A stretch of 29,111 bases of DNA from a virus. The stretch is taken from the IMG/VR virus record IMGVR_UViG_3300025652_000363, positions 1 to 29,111 of that record. One strand, written 5' to 3'. Positions 16,895-23,681 of this stretch are shown here, in pieces; the first letter of the stretch is position 1; every line of letters starts with the position of its first letter. The notes beneath the pieces were generated by a model. It was not told the origin of the DNA. It worked only from the letters and a program-made list of their open reading frames with translations, and made no database searches. The position numbers were made by a program, and so were the translations under genes.

Positions 16895-17373
16895 TCGGGT
16901 GTGTTTGGGTGTGGTATAAACTCCCAACGTCCTTTTGCATCGGTGTCGGGTTCAGGTAAAGCCAAGTCTTTAGATAACTTCTTTAAAAGTTCGGGATCTA
17001 TATTTGGTAATGGTGGTACGTCCTTATCCCTTCGCATTTGTTTCTCACGCATTTCAGCACGTTCACCTTCATATTGTTGAAATATCTCTATTAGTTCGGG
17101 TAGCTTTAAGCGTTCGTACATCTTGCCGTATTTACCTGCCTTTAGATTTATGCAGATAATTCTCCATTCTTCTATCTTCATAACTGGAAACTCTTTTATC
17201 AGATAGTCGATAGCTTCGATGTAATCGCCTTCGTGACGGAACGACTTGTTAAAATCTAAGTATTCTACCGCATCCTTTAATATAGCCATAAGAGAAACGT
17301 GAACCATCTTAGGTTCGTACTTGAACGCCTCCCTTACGTTGCTTCCATATTCCCACGCTTGAGCAGGTGTCAT
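16891..17373 (-). CDS. Hypothetical protein (160 residues)
   Basis: The ATG at 17373 lies one base after the stop of the replication gene; a longer start at 17508 would overlap that gene by 134 bases and is less likely. The product begins MTPAQAWEYGSNVREAFKYE and is mostly helical, with KLPELIEIFQQYEGERAEMR and a charged linker near the end. It lies between the replication initiator and the methyltransferase, so a role in replication, such as helicase loading, is possible but only inferred. Confidence 0.6.
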   Translation of the reverse strand: MTPAQAWEYGSNVREAFKYEPKMVHVSLMAILKDAVEYLDFNKSFRHEGDYIEAIDYLIKEFPVMKIEEWRIICINLKAGKYGKMYERLKLPELIEIFQQYEGERAEMREKQMRRDKDVPPLPNIDPELLKKLSKDLALPEPDTDAKGRWEFIPHPNTPE

Positions 17374-17374
17374 T

Positions 17375-18064
17375 TCAAAGCGTGTCGAGATGCGCGAGAT
17401 ACTTGTCGTTATCAAATCCCTTTTTTGCTTTAGCTTTTTTATCTGCGTAAAGTCCTGACCACCCTTGTGCGATGGCATTGTGGATGATTGTAATGGCTTC
17501 TTGTTCATTTTGGTTAGATATTTTTTGTAAATTTAATAAAGCTGCTTGTTCAGATATTGAAGATTTGTACATAAAACCTTTTTCTACCTTCTTGTATTGC
17601 TTCCACATCTGCCACGCTTCTGAAAATTTAGATCCTTCAAATGGCAAAATTACCTTTATGGGTGTATTCTGAGTAGTACTTTGGTTGTGTTTTGGTATAG
17701 GTTCGACAATTTCGGTAACTCCATTTACCGTTTTTGTCAAATGGATGTTACCCGATTCGGTAATTGCATTTACCAAAGTAAACCACTTAGTACGGTCATA
17801 TCTTTTACCGTTAAAATTACCCGATATTATAGCACCATCGTCTTCTAATTTGGTAAGAATTCTACCAATTTTTCTCGCTGAGTAAAACGGAAACAACTGG
17901 GCAAAGGCTTTTGTGCTATTATAAGTCCAGTACTTGTCTTCGTGGTAGTTGTTTTCGTTGGCTTCGTTCTTAGCTACCCAATAGCGGATGTGGTGAAGCA
18001 TTACTGCCCCATCCACTCCGTATTGTTCTGCATCGTCTTTAGAGAAACAAAAGTACTCAATCAC
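17375..18064 (-). CDS. Replication initiator (replisome organiser-like)
   Basis: The product has 229 residues. The first 100 residues resemble a winged helix of phage replication initiators: MLHHIRYWVAKNEANENNYH, then WTYNSTKAFAQLFPFYSARK and LTKLEDDGAI. The C-terminal part has FSEAWQMWKQYKKVEKGFMY and EAITIIHNAIAQGWSGLY, a DnaD-like C-terminal pattern. Such proteins bind the origin and recruit host helicase. No polymerase, primase or helicase gene is present here, so the phage would depend on host replication enzymes. Confidence 0.7.
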   Translation of the reverse strand: MIEYFCFSKDDAEQYGVDGAVMLHHIRYWVAKNEANENNYHEDKYWTYNSTKAFAQLFPFYSARKIGRILTKLEDDGAIISGNFNGKRYDRTKWFTLVNAITESGNIHLTKTVNGVTEIVEPIPKHNQSTTQNTPIKVILPFEGSKFSEAWQMWKQYKKVEKGFMYKSSISEQAALLNLQKISNQNEQEAITIIHNAIAQGWSGLYADKKAKAKKGFDNDKYLAHLDTL

Positions 18065-18266
18065 GACAAATTTCTTTTTCGTGAAACATAACTTCCCAAA
18101 CCACTTCGCGTTCGGTTGTGTCTGCGGAAGACACTATTTCGGGAAGGTATTTAAGCATCCCACGTGGGTTTGTTTTCATCCAATTTGTTATGGTCTGATT
18201 TGATATGCCTAACTTCTCAGACATCCTTAATTGTGAACCATAATGCTTTTTAATAAACTGCCTCAT
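18057..18266 (-). CDS. Small helix-turn-helix protein
   Basis: The product has 69 residues. Residues about 10-32 read GSQLRMSEKLGISNQTITNW, a classic Cro/CI-type helix-turn-helix. It overlaps the initiator gene by eight bases and the upstream gene by one. It may regulate the divergent promoters at 18731-18868 or bind the origin. Confidence 0.65.
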   Translation of the reverse strand: MRQFIKKHYGSQLRMSEKLGISNQTITNWMKTNPRGMLKYLPEIVSSADTTEREVVWEVMFHEKEICRD

Positions 18267-18730
18267 TAGAATGTTGAATTAGTGTTACTTTCTTCTAAAG
18301 TTTTTTCAAAAGAAATATTGTCTAAATCTAAAGCATATTTCTTTAACTGCTTCGCTAAAGCAATAGCTTCTTTAATACTCGCTTCGTGTGGGTGTGACTT
18401 ATTCATCTCCCATTCTAACGCCCTACCTATAGACCACTCGTTTAAGATAATGTCTTGACGGTCTTGAAACTTATCTACGCTTGTAGGCTTAGAAGAATAG
18501 GCCAGGTTTTCAGGGCGTTTAACTTGCCCCCAACTAAACCCATCACGCGACCCCCTTATAATAACGTCCACTTCATCACCTACACTAAAGGGTGGTGCGG
18601 TTGTTTTGTGGTTTGCACGTATAGTAGTTTCATCATCGAAACTATAATCGAAAGAATAAAGGATACCGTGTTGCCCTTCATACGTTCCTGCGCCTTGTAT
18701 AGAAGCGACTTTTTTTGTTTGGTTTTCCAT
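18266..18730 (-). CDS. First gene of the leftward operon, possible OB-fold protein
   Basis: The product has 154 residues. The N-terminal 75 residues are beta-rich (VASIQGAGTYEGQHGILYSF ... FSVGDEVDVIIRGSRDGFSW), which could be a small OB-like barrel. The C-terminal half is helical with an acidic tail (SFEKTLEESNTNSTF), as in many single-strand DNA-binding proteins. As the first leftward gene, a replication role is plausible. The family was not securely recognised. Confidence 0.5.
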   Translation of the reverse strand: MENQTKKVASIQGAGTYEGQHGILYSFDYSFDDETTIRANHKTTAPPFSVGDEVDVIIRGSRDGFSWGQVKRPENLAYSSKPTSVDKFQDRQDIILNEWSIGRALEWEMNKSHPHEASIKEAIALAKQLKKYALDLDNISFEKTLEESNTNSTF

Positions 18731-18868
18731 AATATAATGTTTTGGAATTAATAGTGCCGCGAAGGTAATACAAATAAACTATAAAAAAAAATAAAAAAAA
18801 GTTGCTTTTTATTTGGTGGTTATAAAAAGAAGTTTGTATATTGCGCTATAATTAAAAACCAAAACAAA
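18731..18868. promoter_or_regulatory. Divergent control region
   Basis: These 138 bases separate the leftward and rightward operons and hold no gene. They are very AT-rich, with A8-type runs at 18783-18800. On the plus strand GAAGTTTG at 18829-18836 is one base from the Bacteroidota -7 element TAnnTTTG. On the minus strand TTTATTTG, just left of the A-tracts, is also one base off. The -33 elements are not clear. An origin here is possible because the initiator gene is close. Confidence 0.5.
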
Positions 18869-19006
18869 ATGAATTTAGACAACTTAATAGAGAAAGCGAT
18901 AATAGACGTAAAGTATTATCAAGACCGTTTAAGAGAAGCAGAAACAAAGTTAGATGCGTTTTACATCGCACGTGATACCAAAGCCGATAATCCTTACAAC
19001 AAATGA
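18869..19006 (+). CDS. Hypothetical protein (45 residues), first rightward gene
   Basis: The frame starts at an ATG after an AT-rich leader. The product begins MNLDNLIEKAIIDVKYYQDR and is a probable single helix with a charged surface. Its stop shares ATGA with the next gene. The function is unknown; position suggests early expression. Confidence 0.55.
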   Translation: MNLDNLIEKAIIDVKYYQDRLREAETKLDAFYIARDTKADNPYNK

Positions 19007-19161
19007 AAACAACACTACCTACCGAACCAATCAAAGACTATAACGAGTGGAGGAAGTTTATCGCTTCCGAAGTTATGACACCCGAAGAAATCTTCGAAGC
19101 AGAATTTATGAAGGCATGGACGAAGTTTAAAGATTCAGTAATTAAAGCAAGAACCAAATGA
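19003..19161 (+). CDS. Hypothetical protein (52 residues)
   Basis: The frame starts at the ATGA that ends the 45-residue gene and ends at the ATGA that starts the 143-residue gene. The product begins MKTTLPTEPIKDYNEWRKFI and is helical and charged. Coupling at both ends supports real translation. The function is unknown. Confidence 0.55.
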   Translation: MKTTLPTEPIKDYNEWRKFIASEVMTPEEIFEAEFMKAWTKFKDSVIKARTK

Positions 19162-19589
19162 AGACAATAGACGGTAACGGGCGTGAGGTCGTTTATACGG
19201 GCTTATCTTTTGATAGAAGTAGTACAGCATTAACTTTCAAAGATAGTACCGCAGAAGACCTCGCAAGGACGTATAACAAGATGGTAACGGCTAAGGTCGA
19301 TGGCAAGTATGTTGGGTGGGGTGATAGCCCCTCATTTATACACTTTAAAAAGAACCGAGAAGATAAAATGGTTATAGAAGAAATAACATACTGGAATGAA
19401 AGAAGTACTGGTGAATTTTGCCGCTACCATTGTATGCTTCTTATTGCGTGTGGTGGAATAGATAAAGAAGAATTTTACACCGATAGACTAACTAAGGAAC
19501 AAAACCTAACATATTTCACACGCTATCGTGGAACTTGGTTGCCTAAATCTAAAACACATGAAGTCCAGTTTAAATTTTTATACCGATAA
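19158..19589 (+). CDS. Hypothetical protein (143 residues)
   Basis: The product is a mixed alpha/beta protein starting MKTIDGNGREVVYTGLSFDR, with Cys residues in EFCRYHCMLLIACGG. The start is coupled to the preceding gene. I do not recognise a family, and there are no membrane segments or clear catalytic motifs. Its place in the early rightward operon fits a host-interaction or counter-defence role, which is inference. Confidence 0.6.
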   Translation: MKTIDGNGREVVYTGLSFDRSSTALTFKDSTAEDLARTYNKMVTAKVDGKYVGWGDSPSFIHFKKNREDKMVIEEITYWNERSTGEFCRYHCMLLIACGGIDKEEFYTDRLTKEQNLTYFTRYRGTWLPKSKTHEVQFKFLYR

Positions 19590-19633
19590 ATAAATCAAAA
19601 ACTTCTGGGAGGAGTTATAAAACCCACAATCAA

Positions 19634-20377
19634 ATGTTTAATAATACAAAAGAACCAATGGTAAAACACCAAGTTCACACAACAACGGACTACTTTCTAT
19701 TTAGATCCATAGAAGGAAACCGAAACAAAAACCTTATGCACATAAATAGGCTGAGAGATTCGATGAATGAAAATTATCTTTTTACCATCATCATCGTAAA
19801 CGAGAACTATGAGATTATAGACGGCCAACATAGGTTCGAAGTAATCAAAGAACTAAATCTACCGATGCATTATATTATTTGCGAAGGGTACGGGTTGAAT
19901 GAAGTCCACGTTTTAAATCAAAATTCTAAGACTTGGAAATCTGACGATTATTTAGAAGCATACTGCAACCTAAACTATCCCCATTATGTAAACTATAACG
20001 TATTTAAGAATCGCTATCAAATGGGGCATAAATTATGTATGGCTATACTTGGAGGAACATCATGCGGTCCAGGCGCAAATCAAATAAAAGAATTTCACAA
20101 AGGGGAATTTGTCCTTAAGGATTTTAAAAAGGCTTGTGGTCTTGCAGAAAAGATTGAAATTATAGGGCAGTATTACGAAGGCAATAAGCGCAACGGTTTT
20201 GTTTTTGCGATGCTAAAACTCTTTAAAAATGACAACTTTGAGTTTACCGAGTTTTTGCAGAAGTTAAAAAACCAACCGACTGCATTAGTAGATTGTGCGA
20301 ATACTGACCAGTATCTTTCTTTGATTGAAGAAATTTACAACTACCGAAGAAGGTTAAAAGTTAATCTAAGATACTAA
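19634..20377 (+). CDS. DGQHR/ParB-like protein
   Basis: The product has 247 residues. The first 90 residues contain LMHINRLRDSMNENYLFTII and IIDGQHRFEVIKELNLPMHY (DGQHR at 63-67), the signature of a ParB/Srx-like or DGQHR domain. The rest is helical with VHVLNQNSKTWKSDDYLEAY, which links the domain to a C-terminal part of unknown role. Related proteins occur in phages and plasmids and may bind or modify DNA. It is distinct from the ParB-like gene at 13726-14280. Confidence 0.7.
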   Translation: MFNNTKEPMVKHQVHTTTDYFLFRSIEGNRNKNLMHINRLRDSMNENYLFTIIIVNENYEIIDGQHRFEVIKELNLPMHYIICEGYGLNEVHVLNQNSKTWKSDDYLEAYCNLNYPHYVNYNVFKNRYQMGHKLCMAILGGTSCGPGANQIKEFHKGEFVLKDFKKACGLAEKIEIIGQYYEGNKRNGFVFAMLKLFKNDNFEFTEFLQKLKNQPTALVDCANTDQYLSLIEEIYNYRRRLKVNLRY

Positions 20378-20382
20378 TAAGG

Positions 20383-20413
20383 TTGCAGGATGCTCAAAGG
20401 GGGTGTCCTGCAA
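20383..20413 (+). terminator. Hairpin after the DGQHR gene
   Basis: TTGCAGGA (20383-20390) pairs perfectly with TCCTGCAA (20406-20413) around a 15-base loop. It begins six bases past the DGQHR stop. There is no clear T-run after it, so it may be an RNA stabiliser, processing site or partial terminator rather than a full terminator. Confidence 0.4.
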
Positions 20414-20446
20414 TACTTTAAAAACATATCATAAAACGAGATAAAA

Positions 20447-20557
20447 ATGGAAGACGAATTAGTAAGCGATTGTTGTGGGGCTTCTTGCTTTATGACTGAA
20501 TACGGAATATGCCCCGACTGCTTAGAGCATTGCGAATTTATTACCGAAGAAGAATGA
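20447..20557 (+). CDS. Zinc-ribbon miniprotein (36 residues)
   Basis: The frame codes for MEDELVSDCCGASCFMTEYG followed by ICPDCLEHC and an acidic end. Cys9, Cys10, Cys14, Cys22, Cys25 and Cys29 include a CxxC pair, as in small phage zinc ribbons. Its stop shares ATGA with the next tiny gene. It could bind a host protein or nucleic acid; no target is known. Confidence 0.65.
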   Translation: MEDELVSDCCGASCFMTEYGICPDCLEHCEFITEEE

Positions 20558-20646
20558 TGTACAATCCATCTTCACTAAAGCACAAACGAATAACTATATT
20601 AATTTGGTTACTCGCTTTGTGTCTTTTTTTTCTAATTAAATCTTAA
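20554..20646 (+). CDS. Single-pass membrane peptide (30 residues)
   Basis: The frame starts at the ATGA that ends the zinc-ribbon gene. The peptide begins MMYNPSSLKHKR and then has one hydrophobic segment (ITILIWLLALCLFFLI) with a Lys-Ser end. Basic residues before the segment suggest a cytoplasmic N-terminus. The function is unknown. Confidence 0.5.
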   Translation: MMYNPSSLKHKRITILIWLLALCLFFLIKS

Positions 20647-20650
20647 AACA

Positions 20651-21010
20651 ATGATAACAAACTTCGAAAGGGAAACCCACGAACTAAACCACTACGAACT
20701 ACATACGCTGTTGCCTATTGTCGTGCATGGTTTATCTACCAAATTAGGCAAAGGCAAAGCCATCACTAATAAGGATATTTGTAAAGCTCTAAAAGAAGGA
20801 GGGTGTAAGATAACCGATACCAGGCTAAGAAAGATTGTGCATCACATACGCACACAACACCTTGTGCCTTTGCTTATCGCTACGTCTAAAGGTTACTACA
20901 TAGCCACTAACAAAGACGAAGTAGAAAGCTACATACTTTCTTTATCTGAGCGCATCAACTCAATTAGTAGCGTTAAGTCGGCATTAATAAAACAACTATC
21001 TAATGCTTAG
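20651..21010 (+). CDS. Winged-helix-like protein
   Basis: The product has 119 residues, with HYELHTLLPIVVHGLSTKLG, AITNKDICKALKEGGCKITD and RLRKIVHHIRTQHLVPLLIA followed by TSKGYYIAT. This is a winged-helix-type layout that I recall from Bacteroidota phages, where it often lies just before a methyltransferase gene. It overlaps the methyltransferase start by eight bases. It may be a regulator or replication accessory protein. Confidence 0.65.
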   Translation: MITNFERETHELNHYELHTLLPIVVHGLSTKLGKGKAITNKDICKALKEGGCKITDTRLRKIVHHIRTQHLVPLLIATSKGYYIATNKDEVESYILSLSERINSISSVKSALIKQLSNA

Positions 21011-21818
21011 GCACGGATCACTATTTAGCGGAATAGGTGGGTTTGACCTGGCAGCCGAATGGATGGGGTGGGAAAACGTCTTTCATTGTGAGTACGATCC
21101 ATTCTGCCAAAAGATTCTTAAACACCACTTTCCAAATTCAAAACTATACAAAGATGTCAAAACCTTTAACGCATCAAACTACGCTGGAAGAATTGATATT
21201 ATCTCAGGAGGATTCCCATGTCAACCTTTTTCAAACGCAGGACTTAGAAAAGGAACGGAAGACGAACGCAACTTATGGGGCGAGATGCTTAGAGTCATTC
21301 GGGAAGTTTCCCCGCGCTACGTTGTGGGCGAAAACGTTCGCGGCTTACTTAATTGGTCAGGGGGAGTTCAGTTCGAGCAGGTGTGCGCTGACTTGGAAAA
21401 TGAAGGCTACGAAGTCACACCGTATTTACTTCCAGCTTGCGGTAAAAACGCACCCCACCGAAGGGATAGAATTTGGTTTGTTGCCTACCGTAACGAGCCA
21501 AGTACGGGAACGGACGTTAGAAGAATGTCAGGATCGTCAGAAGAAATACGGGGGAGAAAAGAGAGCTTTGTACCTCGACCACTTTGCAGCGATGGGGATG
21601 CTCCCGACACCATTAGCGAATCAAACGACTGGGAAAACTTCCCAACTCAACCCCCTCTTTGTGGAGGAAATGATGGGATTCCCAAAGAACTGGACGGCAT
21701 TACCTTTTCAAAGTGGCGAAAAGAAAGCATCAAAGCATACGGAAACGCGATAGTTCCACAAGTCGCACACGAAATCTTCAAAGCTATTCAGAAAATGGAA
21801 GATACTTTTGTACCTTAG
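21003..21818 (+). CDS. C5-cytosine DNA methyltransferase
   Basis: The product has 271 residues and looks complete. Motif I is LFSGIGGFD at 7-15, motif IV is GGFPCQPFS at 69-77 with catalytic Cys73, motif VI is ENVRG at 110-114, motif VIII is PHRRDRIWFV at 151-160, and motif X is YGNAIVPQV at 246-254. The target-recognition region between VIII and X is short (about 85 residues). It transfers a methyl group to cytosine C5, probably to hide phage DNA. Almost its whole length overlaps another frame (21154-21753) that also looks coding. Confidence 0.93.
   Translation: MLRHGSLFSGIGGFDLAAEWMGWENVFHCEYDPFCQKILKHHFPNSKLYKDVKTFNASNYAGRIDIISGGFPCQPFSNAGLRKGTEDERNLWGEMLRVIREVSPRYVVGENVRGLLNWSGGVQFEQVCADLENEGYEVTPYLLPACGKNAPHRRDRIWFVAYRNEPSTGTDVRRMSGSSEEIRGRKESFVPRPLCSDGDAPDTISESNDWENFPTQPPLCGGNDGIPKELDGITFSKWRKESIKAYGNAIVPQVAHEIFKAIQKMEDTFVP
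21154..21753 (+). CDS. Overlapping +1 frame protein within the methyltransferase gene
   Basis: A 199-residue frame from ATG at 21154 lies +1 to the methyltransferase; the frame is open from 21037 but that earlier ATG is less likely. It contains YGARCLESFGKFPRATLWAK, SSRCALTWKMKATKSHRIYF, TEGIEFGLLPTVTSQ, LPTPLANQTTGKTSQLNPLF and VEEMMGFPKNWTALPF. I recall nearly the same order of motifs (STRCYLTWK, LLPTP, LNPxFVExMMGFPxxWT) in proteins annotated beside or as phage methyltransferases. It may be a partner or specificity protein. No independent proof of expression is visible. Confidence 0.7.
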   Translation: MSKPLTHQTTLEELILSQEDSHVNLFQTQDLEKERKTNATYGARCLESFGKFPRATLWAKTFAAYLIGQGEFSSSRCALTWKMKATKSHRIYFQLAVKTHPTEGIEFGLLPTVTSQVRERTLEECQDRQKKYGGEKRALYLDHFAAMGMLPTPLANQTTGKTSQLNPLFVEEMMGFPKNWTALPFQSGEKKASKHTETR

Positions 21819-21843
21819 CAACGTTGTTTATATTTGGTGAACG

Positions 21844-21874
21844 CCCCTCGCTTTTTCTCATAGGGAAGTAGGGG
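21844..21874. terminator. Possible convergent terminator region
   Basis: The 116-base gap between the convergent blocks contains CCCCT (21844-21848) that can pair with AGGGG (21870-21874), followed by GGTTTTC on the plus strand. The loop is long and the stem short, so this is a weak candidate. Nothing else is seen in the gap. Confidence 0.3.
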
Positions 21875-21934
21875 GTTTTCTATTGCAAAAAACGTGAAAG
21901 GTAATGAAAGAACGTGAAACTTTTAAAAAGAAAG

Positions 21935-22729
21935 TTATAAAACCGTCCCCTTCTTTGGCTTAGGTTTACCCAAAGGCATCAGCACGTTTATGGCTGTATG
22001 TCCTCCGAGTACAATCCCACATCCTATTGCTTGTTTCTTAAAGTTCTTAGCATAGGCAGCAGCGTAAGTTGAAGCATCAACACCGCATCCCACCTGCATC
22101 CCAAACACCCGATATTTTTTACCCACGAACCACTCAACGCCACAAGCTGTATGAGTGTGACCGCAAACACTTGACATCATATTATTCTTTGCTTTAGTCT
22201 TAGCCTGACCACCTTCCCCGTGTTCATAAAGCACATCGTCATAAACGATACTTTCTACCCAGTTCCAATCCGTACCGAGAACTTCGTTATATGATTTAAT
22301 CCACCTGGCAGGAATATCCGAATCGAACGCCCTGCGCATTATTATTCTATCGTGATTGCCCGTGCAAATATCTATTTTTTTATCGCATATTTCTGCAAAT
22401 GCATCGCGGTATTTTGATAGTCGTTTAATTGCCATATCAAGTTCTTTACCCCCTCCATAACCATCTGCATCCGTCTGATGAAAGCTCGAATAATGGTTAT
22501 CGATGGCATCGCCAATCATCAAAATTTGGTTACAATTCCACTTCGCATAAGTGTCTAAAAGGAACTTTAAATACCCATCTAAATCAAACGGGCAATGCAA
22601 ATCACCAACGACAAGAATACGCCTCTCCTTTTTAGTGAGGTGTTGGAACGCTTTTAGCTTATTCCCTTTTAGTCTTGGTCTAACGTCTTTCAAAAAATGA
22701 TAGGCATAGTGGAACAATACCCACGACAC
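21935..22729 (-). CDS. Calcineurin-like metallophosphatase
   Basis: The product has 264 residues. The metal-binding motifs are in order: GDLH at 42-45, GDAID at 73-77, GNHD at 124-127, His170 in LYEHGEGG and GHTH at 190-193. This is a full metallophosphoesterase core, able to act on phosphate esters or nucleic-acid ends; the substrate is unknown. The ATG start overlaps the upstream gene by 50 bases; TTG at 22693 is an alternative. It is the last gene of the leftward block. Confidence 0.8.
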   Translation of the reverse strand: MSWVLFHYAYHFLKDVRPRLKGNKLKAFQHLTKKERRILVVGDLHCPFDLDGYLKFLLDTYAKWNCNQILMIGDAIDNHYSSFHQTDADGYGGGKELDMAIKRLSKYRDAFAEICDKKIDICTGNHDRIIMRRAFDSDIPARWIKSYNEVLGTDWNWVESIVYDDVLYEHGEGGQAKTKAKNNMMSSVCGHTHTACGVEWFVGKKYRVFGMQVGCGVDASTYAAAYAKNFKKQAIGCGIVLGGHTAINVLMPLGKPKPKKGTVL

Positions 22730-22895
22730 ACAACACCACCCCCTTCCATTCTATCTCCCCGTCCATTGATGTTAGAGCATAGGCTACGATTAAACCCCCG
22801 ATGGTTCTTTTAGCTGACCACTTCCTGAGCTTTCCTTTGTCACGAAATACTTCCGTCAGGTCTAACTTCGATAAAAGTGCTAAGACCGTTTTCAT
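22680..22895 (-). CDS. Small membrane protein, holin-like candidate
   Basis: The product has 71 residues with a basic first half (FRDKGKLRKWSAKR) and two apolar stretches (TIGGLIVAYALTS and VVLCVVGIVPLCLSFF). It is coupled by ATGA to another tiny membrane gene and lies two genes after the amidase. Two short membrane segments and this context fit a class II holin. No biochemical motif can prove it. Confidence 0.5.
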   Translation of the reverse strand: MKTVLALLSKLDLTEVFRDKGKLRKWSAKRTIGGLIVAYALTSMDGEIEWKGVVLCVVGIVPLCLSFFERR

Positions 22896-23047
22896 CGATT
22901 TCTTCCAAGAATAACAGCATTGAGTATTCGTCTAACAATATCCAGTAGTTTATCATCCTTCGTGGTTTCCGTTAAAGCTGTATACGTACCTAAAAATGTA
23001 ATCGCTGCGAGTAGTAACTCTACCCAGTTAGTTGTAAAAAATTCCAT
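22892..23047 (-). CDS. Small membrane protein (51 residues), holin-like candidate
   Basis: The ATG at 23045-23047 overlaps the amidase stop as TAATG, and its TGA overlaps the next ATG. The peptide starts MEFFTTNWVELLLAAITFLG, with one membrane segment (residues 9-27), and then a charged helix (TTKDDKLLDIVRRILNAVIL). Coupling on both sides supports translation. It may be a holin or holin regulator. Confidence 0.6.
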   Translation of the reverse strand: MEFFTTNWVELLLAAITFLGTYTALTETTKDDKLLDIVRRILNAVILGRNR

Positions 23048-23514
23048 TATCTATTTATTAAATCGCCAAACTTATCCCGCATATTAAACGCAGGACAATC
23101 CTTAGCTTTGTTATGGTCGTTATGACCGCTTAATTTCAATTCACCAAACATCACTTCCAACATCTCAAAGAGATTCCTAAACGAAGATTCTTGTTCTTTC
23201 GTCATAGTGTCCTTTGATACTATCGTAGTCTTTGACTTTGGTTTTTCTTTATCTAAAGATTTCTTAACTTTTTTTGCTACCCCTCCGCAATATGCCACAC
23301 CAACACTTCCGTAGTTATTTCCCCAAGTATGCGCCCCGACTTTGCCGATATGTCTTCCACGCTCTATTGTGCCGTCTTGATGGATTATAAAATGGTATCC
23401 AATGTCTGCCCATCCCCTTTCTTGTACGTGCCATTTGCGGATCTCTTTAACCGTTAAAACCCTATCGGCAGGGGTAGCGGTACAATGTAGAATTACTGAT
23501 TTGATTTCTCTCAT
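23047..23514 (-). CDS. N-acetylmuramoyl-L-alanine amidase (endolysin)
   Basis: The product has 155 residues and an Amidase_2/T7-lysozyme-like fold. Likely zinc ligands are His10 (SVILHCTATP), His131 (SGHNDHNKAKDCPAF) and Cys140, with GYHF at 39-42 and GRHIGKVGAHTWGNNYGSVG at 53-72 around the active site; Lys138 matches the catalytic Lys near the final Cys. It cleaves the bond between MurNAc and the peptide stem to lyse the host. No signal peptide is present, so a holin is needed. Confidence 0.9.
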   Translation of the reverse strand: MREIKSVILHCTATPADRVLTVKEIRKWHVQERGWADIGYHFIIHQDGTIERGRHIGKVGAHTWGNNYGSVGVAYCGGVAKKVKKSLDKEKPKSKTTIVSKDTMTKEQESSFRNLFEMLEVMFGELKLSGHNDHNKAKDCPAFNMRDKFGDLINR

Positions 23515-23672
23515 TTTCTATTCTTTCGGTGAGTAATGATCCCTTCTATATTAAGCCATATTAAAGTAATACCACCTATTATTCCAAGTGTTAAAGTTAA
23601 ATTCTCGCTAATCATTCCGTAAGCCCATCCCGTCCATAAAAAGTTTATACTCCAAAGTTTTCCGTTTTCCAT
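23511..23672 (-). CDS. Small membrane protein (53 residues) before amidase
   Basis: The frame starts at ATG 23670-23672 and ends with ATGA overlapping the amidase start. The peptide starts MENGKLWSINFLWTGWAYGM and has one or two membrane segments (LTLGIIGGITLIWLNIEG) and a basic end (THRKNRK). It is a candidate holin or other lysis accessory. The coupling to the amidase is the strongest evidence. Confidence 0.6.
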   Translation of the reverse strand: MENGKLWSINFLWTGWAYGMISENLTLTLGIIGGITLIWLNIEGIITHRKNRK

Positions 23673-23681
23673 TTTACTATT

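Noticed and set aside
18852-19034. Leftward frame of 60 residues
   Set aside because: It is antisense to the coupled 45- and 52-residue rightward genes and would cross the divergent region.
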